A stretch of DNA of 6,591 bases from Flavobacteriaceae bacterium. GTDB lineage: Bacteria > Bacteroidota > Bacteroidia > Flavobacteriales > Flavobacteriaceae. Each line of letters begins with the position of its first letter. The stretch's first letter is position 1. The stretch lies in assembly GCA_014239895.1 (NCBI GenBank), contig JAAZXZ010000149.1, positions 1 through 6,591 of the forward strand. The letters run 5' to 3'. Shown here piece by piece: positions 1-5,477 of this stretch. The position numbers and the translations under genes were made by a program. The notes under the pieces are model-generated. The model saw only the letters and a list, made by a program, of their open reading frames with translations. It had not been told where the DNA came from and ran no database searches.

Positions 1-221
1 GTCTCTGATACTTGCTTGATTACAAAATAAATTGAAAATCCAACAGACAACAAAGAGAATAGAATTGTAAAGGCTTTATACTGGTTTGGGTAGATTTGAT
101 CTAATTTAAATCCTACAAAGACACCTGCTAATATAATCATCAGCATTTGAAGTCCAATTTGTGAAAATATAATTAGATTATGCTGTTTTTTCTTGTTTTT
201 CAGCTGTTTCTTTATTTTCAC
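1..221 (-). CDS. atpZ: AtpZ/AtpI family ATP synthase accessory protein (3' end outside window)
   Basis: This is a small membrane protein of the AtpZ/AtpI type, thought to help assemble or supply ions to the Fo sector of ATP synthase in the inner membrane. The visible 73 residues show a Lys-rich N-terminus (residues 2-12), a first hydrophobic segment at about 16-38 carrying the family hallmarks GLQM (23-26) and G-x3-G-x2-LD (G33, G37, L40-D41), a short polar link, and a second hydrophobic segment at about 50-68. I chose the GTG at 221: it follows an in-frame stop by only two codons, and the first in-frame ATG (Met26) would delete most of the first membrane helix. This start overlaps the bactofilin gene by 44 bases, which suggests translational coupling. 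The C-terminus lies beyond base 1, but the family is short, so few residues should be missing. From what I know of Bacteroidota, ATP synthase genes are expected further left. The family call is firm; the start is less so. Confidence 0.8.
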   Translation of the reverse strand, partial: MKIKKQLKNKKKQHNLIIFSQIGLQMLMIILAGVFVGFKLDQIYPNQYKAFTILFSLLSVGFSIYFVIKQVSE

Positions 222-567
222 CTTTCTTTAATTCTTTGACTCCGCCCTTCATACTGCATGTTGCATTAAAAGTTGCTCCTGGCTCCACAGCTAATTTTTC
301 AATTTCTACCTCTCCCTCAATATATGCTGAAGATCTTAGAGTTAGTTTTCCTGAAAGTTTTAGTTTTCCTATAAATCCACCCTCAAAATCTGCGTCTTCT
401 CCCTCAAGACTTCCATTTACAACTCCTGTTTTACCTACTACAATTCTTCCTGTAGTTTTAATGTTTCCTTTAATGTTCCCCTCAACTCTAAAATCTCCTT
501 CACTAAGTACATCTCCCACTAGAGTAGTCCCTTGGGTAATCATGTTTTGTTGACTATTATTGCTCAT
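178..567 (-). CDS. bactofilin (polymer-forming cytoskeletal protein)
   Basis: This is a bactofilin (DUF583 family), a cytosolic protein that self-assembles without nucleotide into filaments acting as scaffolds at the membrane, often for cell-wall or envelope machinery. At 129 residues it has the usual compact size. A polar N-terminal tail (about 1-13) precedes the beta-helix core (about 14-108), where short strands repeat with regular Gly spacing (TLVGDV, FRVEGNIKGNI, GRIVVGKTGVVNGSL, YIEGEVEIEKL, VEPGATFNATC). The C-terminal tail after about 110 is Lys/Glu-rich and probably disordered. The ATG at 567 is 3 bases after the porW stop, so the two are surely cotranscribed, and the 3' end overlaps the atpZ start. 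No Shine-Dalgarno sequence is visible. The family is clear; which process this bactofilin serves is inferred only from its neighbours. Confidence 0.93.
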   Translation of the reverse strand: MSNNSQQNMITQGTTLVGDVLSEGDFRVEGNIKGNIKTTGRIVVGKTGVVNGSLEGEDADFEGGFIGKLKLSGKLTLRSSAYIEGEVEIEKLAVEPGATFNATCSMKGGVKELKKGENKETAEKQEKTA

Positions 568-570
568 AGT

Positions 571-3072
571 TTATTGTTTTAAATATTCTTCTAAATTTTT
601 ATGTATTTGAATTGTCTTATAATTTTCAGAAGAAGCAACAAAACTTCTTTTGTTGCTTATGTCTGCTTTTTCATTTAACATTTCAGATAGTCCCATGGCA
701 CCATCATAGCTCTTTAGACCATGCAGAACTACAAATGTAATAATATTATTGTAATAGTCTCTTGAGGTTTTCAAATCCAAATATTCTATTTCATTTACTG
801 CCTCATTTATTATTCCAACAAAACTCTCTGTCTCAGCATCACTCGCTTTAGAAAAAGGATATAATATTTTAAAATTATTAGCCTCTTCGTTGTCTATAAA
901 AATTGTGCTACTCAGTAAAGGCAATACGTTTTTTATAATGAATTCTGCCTCCTTTCCTTCAATAGAATTTGAATAATTTAATTTTATGAAATTTAATTGA
1001 TCCATGTATCTGTTGTATCCAAATTCTTTTGCAATTGATACTGCTTTTAACATTTCTATTTTTGGAAGTATTGGGCTATCATATAGCTTCTTGATATTGT
1101 CATCACAGAGTTTAATAGCATTTATATAATTTTGATTATCATATTCTTCATATATAGTAGTATAGATTTCTGTTGGATTGTTTTCTGTATCTAACAATGC
1201 TATTTCAGGATTTAATAAAAATTCGGCATATTTTGATGTAGGATAATTGATTATAATCTCTTCCTTAATTTGTGCTGCTTTCATTTCTTCGTTAAGACTT
1301 ATATAGTTTTTATAGATTGAATATTTTACAGGCGGGATTAAAGATGTTTCTGGATTATTGCTTAATAAAGTTGTTAGTTTTTGATTTGATATTTCAAATT
1401 CCTTGAATTGGTCTTTATAAATTGCTCCTAATTTATAATACGCATCATTTGTAACTAATTTAAGACTGTCAATTATCATTGAAGATTTAGGAATTCTGTT
1501 TAAATAATAGTCAGCACTATAAATACTGTCTTGTGGGATTTCTAATCTTACAATTTCCTCGTCCTTGTTTTTTAAGTTATCAAACTCAATAGACCATCTC
1601 CAATTATTAACTAGTTTTCTTTTTCCCCATTTCTTAGTAAAGGCGCTTTTTCCATATGCAACTGCACTGGGGTTATAAAAATAAAATATTGCTTCATCAT
1701 ATGCTTTTGATGGCAGATCAAAAACATTTTGTGAACCAAAATCTGTTTCCTTTTCTAATTCTTTGCGTTTTTCTTCTTTTGTTTTTAATTCATCAATGTA
1801 TAGCTTAAAATATTCTTTTCTGTCGACATTATTCATATTAATTAACGCTAATATGCTATCATTATGTTTGGTAATATTCTCATACAATATTACATCTTCA
1901 AGATTGTCCCTCTTCTTTTTAATCTGCCTATACAATTTTGTTTTTTTCTGCAATTTGGTAAGTGTGCTGTCGTAATAAAGTCCAGCAGTTAAATACTCAT
2001 TATTGTTAAAATTTATATCTGCTAATTTTTGATAATTTACTCTTTCTAAATATTCATCATTAACAATGGATTCTAATGATCTATTAAAAAATTTAGTTGA
2101 AATACTGTCTTTTTGTTGTCTTAATGTTAATAGTGCTATTTGATGAAAAAGTGATCCTAAAAATGATCTGTTTTCAATATTTTCAACAAGCTCTTGTAGT
2201 TCGGTAATTGAATTATTAATAGAATCTGAATTAGTTGTTCTTCTAATATAAGAGTGAATTAAAAACTCTCTTGGAATTTTCCTTTTATAACTTATATTTT
2301 CATTATAAAGAGTATTTGCGCTATCCTTATAGTTAAAATTATCGTATAGCTGTCCCAATATATAGTTGTACCTAGCTTTAATTGGTTTTTCATTAATTAA
2401 ATTTCTTGCTGTCTTCAGGCATGATATAGCGCTATCTTGGCTTTTGGTGTTGATATATCCTTGTGCTAAATATATGTTAGCTTCAGCCAAGTCTTGATTC
2501 TCTAATTTATTGTCAAGGATTAATTCTTTTAAATTTACTATAGCTGTCTCACTTTGGCCTAATCTTATATTGATTTTCTCCTTCCATATTTTAACGTGAT
2601 TTATATATTGACTGGTCGGATACTTATATAATATGTAGTTAAATGCCTCTAGAGAAGGTATAAATCTTTGATCATAATATCTAGACTTTCCAAGCAATAG
2701 GTAGGCTTCGTCCATAATTGGATTTTCCTCCTTGCCATTTATGTTCATTGAATGTTTTTGTATGGATAAAACGGCTTTCTCCTCTGCTTGAGAAAAAGGA
2801 GTTTGAATATCATTTTGAAAATCCTTGGTTATTTCTTCTGAGCTATACTTTTCTAATGACAATAATTCCCAAAAGTTGTCTTTTTCCTCTTCATTTAGTG
2901 ATTCCAACGCTTGGCTCAACAAATTATTTCCATTGTACAAATAATTGTATTTAGTAGTTATAGAATGAAATTTTTTATTTAAAAATTTGTCTTTTTTCCT
3001 AGAACAACCAACAATAACAAAAGCGGTTATAAATCCTATAAAAATATATTTAAAACTAATTTTATTAAACAT
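571..3072 (-). CDS. porW: type IX secretion system lipoprotein PorW/SprE
   Basis: This is a large periplasm-facing lipoprotein of the type IX secretion system (T9SS). In Porphyromonas (PorW) and Flavobacterium (SprE) it is needed for protein export across the outer membrane and, where present, gliding; published work places it between the PorK/N ring and the outer-membrane translocon. The 833 residues match the family size. A lipoprotein signal (residues 1-22) ends in a lipobox I-V-G-Cys23. It is followed by the family's opening motif KKFHSITTKYNYLYNG (33-48), then helical TPR-like repeats (about 120-380 and again from about 570), with a charged helix around 420-445. A conserved middle block has FYFYNP (463-468), AYGK (472-475), KWG (481-483) and NNWRWS (489-494). 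It is the first gene of a minus-strand operon with bactofilin and atpZ. The start ATG is set by the signal peptide. Other T9SS genes are not in this window. Confidence 0.9.
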   Translation of the reverse strand: MFNKISFKYIFIGFITAFVIVGCSRKKDKFLNKKFHSITTKYNYLYNGNNLLSQALESLNEEEKDNFWELLSLEKYSSEEITKDFQNDIQTPFSQAEEKAVLSIQKHSMNINGKEENPIMDEAYLLLGKSRYYDQRFIPSLEAFNYILYKYPTSQYINHVKIWKEKINIRLGQSETAIVNLKELILDNKLENQDLAEANIYLAQGYINTKSQDSAISCLKTARNLINEKPIKARYNYILGQLYDNFNYKDSANTLYNENISYKRKIPREFLIHSYIRRTTNSDSINNSITELQELVENIENRSFLGSLFHQIALLTLRQQKDSISTKFFNRSLESIVNDEYLERVNYQKLADINFNNNEYLTAGLYYDSTLTKLQKKTKLYRQIKKKRDNLEDVILYENITKHNDSILALINMNNVDRKEYFKLYIDELKTKEEKRKELEKETDFGSQNVFDLPSKAYDEAIFYFYNPSAVAYGKSAFTKKWGKRKLVNNWRWSIEFDNLKNKDEEIVRLEIPQDSIYSADYYLNRIPKSSMIIDSLKLVTNDAYYKLGAIYKDQFKEFEISNQKLTTLLSNNPETSLIPPVKYSIYKNYISLNEEMKAAQIKEEIIINYPTSKYAEFLLNPEIALLDTENNPTEIYTTIYEEYDNQNYINAIKLCDDNIKKLYDSPILPKIEMLKAVSIAKEFGYNRYMDQLNFIKLNYSNSIEGKEAEFIIKNVLPLLSSTIFIDNEEANNFKILYPFSKASDAETESFVGIINEAVNEIEYLDLKTSRDYYNNIITFVVLHGLKSYDGAMGLSEMLNEKADISNKRSFVASSENYKTIQIHKNLEEYLKQ

Positions 3073-3118
3073 AAGTAAAATATTAACAGAAATAATCTAC
3101 AGATATTGCCTATAAAAC

Positions 3119-3126
3119 CAAAAATA
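3119..3126 (-). promoter_or_regulatory. candidate -7 promoter element for the porW operon
   Basis: Read on the minus strand this is TATTTTTG, an exact match to the Bacteroidota -7 consensus TAnnTTTG, about 46 bases upstream of the porW ATG. That would give a leader of roughly 40 bases. No TTG -33 element sits at the expected 17-23 base distance, and such octamers arise by chance in A+T-rich DNA, so this is only a candidate. Its position in the 91-base gap between two divergent genes is its main support. Confidence 0.35.
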
Positions 3127-3138
3127 CTCAACTTTTTA

Positions 3139-3146
3139 TACATTTG
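3139..3146 (+). promoter_or_regulatory. candidate -7 promoter element for the ferredoxin gene
   Basis: TACATTTG matches the Bacteroidota -7 consensus TAnnTTTG exactly and lies 17 bases before the TTG start at 3164. Transcription would begin near 3150-3153, leaving only some 10-15 untranslated bases and no Shine-Dalgarno sequence. The nearest upstream TTG (3106-3108) is 30 bases away, too far for a standard -33 element, so half of the promoter is missing from view. Confidence 0.45.
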
Positions 3147-3163
3147 CTGTAAAAGATTAAATT

Positions 3164-3451
3164 TTGAAAGAAGAAGTTTCAATTACAATTAAAGTAGATT
3201 CTTTTGAGACCACAATTAAAGGCTCAAAAGATCAAACCATTCTAGATGCGGCTCTTGAAAATGATGTAGACGCTCCATATTCATGTCAAGGTGGAGCTTG
3301 TGCAACATGTGTCGGCAAGCTAGTATCTGGTAGTGCAGCAATGGAACAGAACCATATTCTCACGGACGACGAAATAGATGATGGCTTAGTTTTAACATGT
3401 CAAGCCCTTCCTCTTAGCAATTCTATTTATATAGATTATGATGATGTTTAA
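3164..3451 (+). CDS. [2Fe-2S] ferredoxin (plant-type, PaaE C-terminal-like)
   Basis: This is a small cytosolic electron carrier of 95 residues holding one plant-type [2Fe-2S] cluster. The four cluster cysteines are all present: Cys41, Cys46, Cys49 (C-x4-C-x2-C within YSCQGGACATC) and Cys79 in LTCQALP. The stretch MEQNHILTDDEI (60-71) and the acidic end IDYDDV resemble the ferredoxin domain at the C-terminus of PaaE-type reductases, but here it stands alone. Partner enzymes cannot be told from the sequence. The start is TTG at 3164: an in-frame stop lies at 3158-3160, ATT at 3161 is the only other upstream option, and the first in-frame ATG (Met60) is past three cluster cysteines. The gene is monocistronic, divergent from porW, and its stop overlaps the end of the converging glycosyltransferase gene by 4 bases. 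Confidence 0.93.
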   Translation: MKEEVSITIKVDSFETTIKGSKDQTILDAALENDVDAPYSCQGGACATCVGKLVSGSAAMEQNHILTDDEIDDGLVLTCQALPLSNSIYIDYDDV

Positions 3452-3471
3452 ATAATCTCTTGTATTTTTTT
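3433..3471 (+). terminator. weak possible terminator for the ferredoxin transcript
   Basis: AGATTAT (3433-3439) and ATAATCT (3452-3458) can pair as a 7-base-pair stem with a 12-base loop that holds both overlapping stop codons. A run of seven T follows at 3465-3471 after a 6-base spacer. The order fits an intrinsic terminator for the plus-strand transcript, but the stem has only one G-C pair and would be weak, and there is no matching U-tract for the minus strand. It may be chance in A+T-rich DNA. Confidence 0.2.
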
Positions 3472-4461
3472 AATTATTTCTTCAGGCGCAATACTATTAA
3501 TTGCTTGCTTATATTCTTCTGGAGATTTATTGCCATATATAGAAGTAGGGATTTTAGGATACGTATTTTTATCAACAAGAATGGAATATTTTGAGCTTTG
3601 ATTAAAAGGGGCAAAACCTGCATATGGATGTGTTACGCCCCAAATTGTTAAAACTTTAACGCCATACATTGCCGCTAAATGGCCATTTGCAGAGTCCATT
3701 GAAATCATTAAGTCTAAATTTGAAATAAAATCAAGCTGGTCCGAAAGCGAAAACTCTTCAGCTAGGCTGAAAACCTTTTTGTTTTCCTCTGATATTATTT
3801 TTAGTTGTTTGCTCTCGTTCTTTCCTCCGCCAAATAACAAGATTGTGTATTCTTTAGAAATGCTTCCTATTACTTCTTTCATTTGTTCTAATGAATAAGT
3901 CTTGGCCTTATGCTTAGCAAATGGTGCTATTCCTATTAACTTTTTACTAAAATCTATTTTACTTGTTATTGCGTGCCTAGATAAATTTGATTTTTTAGGA
4001 AATTCGATTTTGGAAAAACTTAAATTATAATTAATGTTATTAAACACGTCTAAATATCTTTGATGTGTTGTCTTGAGTTGCTGAAAGTGTTTGCCATTTA
4101 TCAAATTTTCTTTTTCTTTCCTCCCCTTTTCAATCTGATAAAAATTCTTTCCCCATAACAATTTTAAAAAATTTGTTCTTAAAACTCCATGTAAATCGAT
4201 TACCACATCAACTCCTAATTGTTTCAGTTCATAATATAATTTAACTAAGCCGAATAGTCCTTTATGCTTTCCTTTTAAATCTATAGAAATAATATTTGCT
4301 TCTTTAAATTCTCTAAATATTTCTATATAGCTTGGCTTTGTTAAAATAGATATCTTGGTTGATGGAGAACGCCTTTTTACAAGCCTAATTATAGGTACAG
4401 TCATTGCCACGTCTCCCATTGAAGAAAGTCTGATAATTAAAATATGTTTAATTGCTTCCAA
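3448..4461 (-). CDS. glycosyltransferase family 9 protein (heptosyltransferase-like)
   Basis: This is a GT9 (GT-B fold) enzyme related to ADP-heptose:LPS heptosyltransferases (WaaC/WaaF), which add a sugar to a lipid-linked glycan on the cytosolic face of the inner membrane. At 337 residues it has normal length. The N-terminal Rossmann strand and catalytic loop ILIIRLSSMGD (7-17) put the probable catalytic base at Asp17, by analogy with Asp13 of WaaC. Ile89-Asp-Leu-His (IDLHG) marks the inter-strand loop, and the nucleotide-sugar site is MDSANGH (255-261) with WGVTHP (274-279). The start is TTG at 4461: it lies just before the first strand, while the next in-frame ATG is Met15 inside the catalytic loop. 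It lies 18 bases after the DUF4254 stop and in the same frame, so the pair form an operon. The donor and acceptor sugars cannot be told; the true substrate may not be heptose. Confidence 0.88.
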   Translation of the reverse strand: MEAIKHILIIRLSSMGDVAMTVPIIRLVKRRSPSTKISILTKPSYIEIFREFKEANIISIDLKGKHKGLFGLVKLYYELKQLGVDVVIDLHGVLRTNFLKLLWGKNFYQIEKGRKEKENLINGKHFQQLKTTHQRYLDVFNNINYNLSFSKIEFPKKSNLSRHAITSKIDFSKKLIGIAPFAKHKAKTYSLEQMKEVIGSISKEYTILLFGGGKNESKQLKIISEENKKVFSLAEEFSLSDQLDFISNLDLMISMDSANGHLAAMYGVKVLTIWGVTHPYAGFAPFNQSSKYSILVDKNTYPKIPTSIYGNKSPEEYKQAINSIAPEEIIKKIQEII

Positions 4462-4479
4462 GATAATGTTAAAGAAATA

Positions 4480-5088
4480 TTATTTGTTTTTTCTAAGTAT
4501 AGGATTGAGCTCTTCGTCATTATACATTTTCATCTGCTTATAGGTTTTCATGTATTTTTTTCCTTTGAATATCTCCTGTAAAAGCTCATCTATTGCCAAT
4601 GACAAATCTTCTCTCTGTTGAATCAACACCTCTAACTTTAAGCTGCATTTTTCTTTATGATTCTCTGAGGCATCATTCCTGTTTGCTTCAATTCTCATGT
4701 GGTATATTTTTAGCTCTAAAATTGAAAGTCTATCTAATGCCCATGCTGGACTTTCTGTATTGATTGAAGCATCCTGTGATATTTTAACATTAGAATATTT
4801 TTTCAAAAAATAATCATCCAGCAATTCTACAGTGTCTGTTCGCTCCTGATTGGATGCGTCAATTTTTCTTTTTATGCTTAATGCCTCTGCCGGATCAATT
4901 TCTGGATCTCGAATTATGTCTTCATAGGCCCATTGGACTGTGTCTATCCAAGCCTTTTTATACAGCACGCTTTCTATATATTCCTCATCTATTTTATACT
5001 TGTTTATAAAAGTCTGGTCAATGATTTCTGTTTTTTTATAATCTCTCGTTGCTTGATTAAAAATTTCGATTGCTTTTTTTGAAAACAT
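4480..5088 (-). CDS. DUF4254 family protein
   Basis: This belongs to DUF4254, a family of unknown function that I know mainly from Bacteroidota. The 202 residues are mostly helical and soluble with no signal peptide or membrane segment, so a cytosolic place is likely. Family blocks visible are WIDTVQWAYEDIIRDPEIDP (47-66), IKRKIDASNQERTD (72-85), and NTESPAWALDRLSILELKIYHM (110-131). Their many conserved charged and aromatic residues suggest a binding or catalytic surface, but I cannot assign one. A Glu/Gln-rich helix follows (about 148-172), and the C-terminus is Lys- and Met-rich. It is the first gene of a two-gene operon with the GT9 glycosyltransferase, which points to a role in glycan or LPS-core building; this is inference from context. 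The ATG at 5088 agrees with the family N-terminus. Confidence 0.88.
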   Translation of the reverse strand: MFSKKAIEIFNQATRDYKKTEIIDQTFINKYKIDEEYIESVLYKKAWIDTVQWAYEDIIRDPEIDPAEALSIKRKIDASNQERTDTVELLDDYFLKKYSNVKISQDASINTESPAWALDRLSILELKIYHMRIEANRNDASENHKEKCSLKLEVLIQQREDLSLAIDELLQEIFKGKKYMKTYKQMKMYNDEELNPILRKNK

Positions 5089-5105
5089 AGCTCTTATTTA
5101 AATAT

Positions 5106-5113
5106 CAAATATA
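5106..5113 (-). promoter_or_regulatory. candidate -7 promoter element for the DUF4254-GT9 operon
   Basis: On the minus strand this reads TATATTTG, an exact TAnnTTTG match, 17 bases before the DUF4254 ATG. Transcription would begin near 5100 with a very short leader and no Shine-Dalgarno sequence. I see no TTG at the usual -33 distance. The same octamer in the opposite direction drives the neighbouring gene. Confidence 0.45.
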
Positions 5114-5131
5114 CCTTATTTAAAATAAATT

Positions 5132-5176
5132 ATAAGCGCTGGGCCTATAAGCCCTTGAAGAATAAGCCTCTAATCT
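5132..5176 (+). repeat. three direct repeats of a 15-base unit beginning ATAAGC
   Basis: ATAAGC occurs at 5132, 5147 and 5162, exactly 15 bases apart. The second and third copies extend to ATAAGCC; the rest of each unit has diverged. The array lies between two outward-facing promoters, where repeated binding sites for a regulator would be expected. It falls about 30 to 75 bases upstream of the predicted start of the DUF4254 operon. A regulatory role is inferred; the periodicity is what is seen. Confidence 0.45.
5141..5154. promoter_or_regulatory. operator-like 14-base dyad
   Basis: GGGCCTATAAGCCC is a 14-base inverted repeat with a single mismatched pair (the fifth base from each end). It overlaps the middle ATAAGC repeat. 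It is the most G+C-rich patch in an otherwise A+T-rich spacer and sits about 40-55 bases upstream of the predicted DUF4254 transcription start, where an activator or repressor dimer could bind. No regulator is encoded nearby. Confidence 0.3.
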
Positions 5177-5194
5177 AGATCAATCAAAAAACCC

Positions 5195-5223
5195 TTGTAA
5201 TCATAGAAAGATTTGTATATTTG
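5195..5223 (+). promoter_or_regulatory. Bacteroidota-type promoter for the DUF6341-type gene
   Basis: A -33 TTG (5195-5197) and a -7 TATATTTG (5216-5223) are separated by 18 bases, within the spacing known for Bacteroidota housekeeping promoters (TTG, 17-23 bases, TAnnTTTG). This is the only promoter in the window with both elements. Transcription would start near 5228-5230, giving a leader of about 20 bases before the ATG at 5248. Confidence 0.6.
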
Positions 5224-5247
5224 CAGGGTAAATTAATCTAATTGACA

Positions 5248-5475
5248 ATGAGAGGCTTTTTTTATGGAATAGAAGACATCTTTGTAAACTATCTTTTTCT
5301 GCCTTTTGATTTCTTAAGAAGCATTGGTGAGAATGACTGGTGGTTATCAAATATAGTAGGGGGGTTCTTTTTTCTGATTGTGTTTGGAGCATTTATTTAT
5401 TGGATGCTACAATTAAAGTCTGCCAATGATAATAATGAAGAAGATAAAAGCGTCACGGCTCATTCTTATTTATAA
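5248..5475 (+). CDS. small single-pass membrane protein, DUF6341 type
   Basis: This is a 75-residue protein of unknown function that I recognise as the DUF6341 type found in flavobacteria. It has an N-terminal amphipathic part with GFFYGIEDIF (3-12) and LFLPFDFLR (16-24), a Trp pair (31-32), one membrane helix at about 33-54, and a polar tail LKSANDNNEEDKSVTAHSYL. The tail, especially EEDK and the final AHSYL, is the part I recall as most conserved. Such proteins have sometimes been labelled uracil phosphoribosyltransferase, but no PRPP-binding motif or nucleotide fold is present, so that label would be wrong. I chose ATG 5248 over the in-frame TTG at 5242 (TTG-ACA-ATG) because the ATG matches the family start and leaves a normal leader. 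It has its own promoter and converges on purD, sharing the stop hexamer. The family name is from memory; the gene itself is convincing. Confidence 0.8.
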   Translation: MRGFFYGIEDIFVNYLFLPFDFLRSIGENDWWLSNIVGGFFFLIVFGAFIYWMLQLKSANDNNEEDKSVTAHSYL

Positions 5476-5477
5476 AT
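5468..5477. other. perfect 10-base palindrome holding both converging stop codons
   Basis: ATTTATAAAT is a perfect palindrome whose central TTATAA (5470-5475) is read identically on both strands as Leu-stop. It ends the DUF6341-type gene (plus) and purD (minus) in the same six bases. No terminator hairpin or T-tract can be seen beside it. Confidence 0.85.

Noticed and set aside
236..553. Plus-strand open frame of 105 codons opposite the bactofilin gene
   Set aside because: It is antisense to a clear bactofilin and its protein is a low-complexity Ser/Pro/Thr mirror of the Gly-rich repeats, with no family likeness.
1763..1975. Short plus-strand open frame inside porW
   Set aside because: It is antisense to conserved porW coding sequence; the hydrophobic translation is what Lys/Glu/Asn codons give in reverse.
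2718..2954. Short plus-strand open frame inside porW
   Set aside because: Antisense shadow of the porW N-terminal region with no recognisable domain.
4355..4543. Plus-strand open frame across the GT9 start and DUF4254 end
   Set aside because: It lies opposite the conserved GT9 catalytic loop and the operon junction, and shows no family features.
5242..5247. TTG at 5242 as start of the DUF6341-type protein
   Set aside because: It only adds two residues before an ATG that matches the family's N-terminus.
5201..5392. Minus-strand open frame over the DUF6341-type promoter and gene
   Set aside because: It runs antisense to a well supported gene and promoter, and the protein is low-complexity Ser/Leu.
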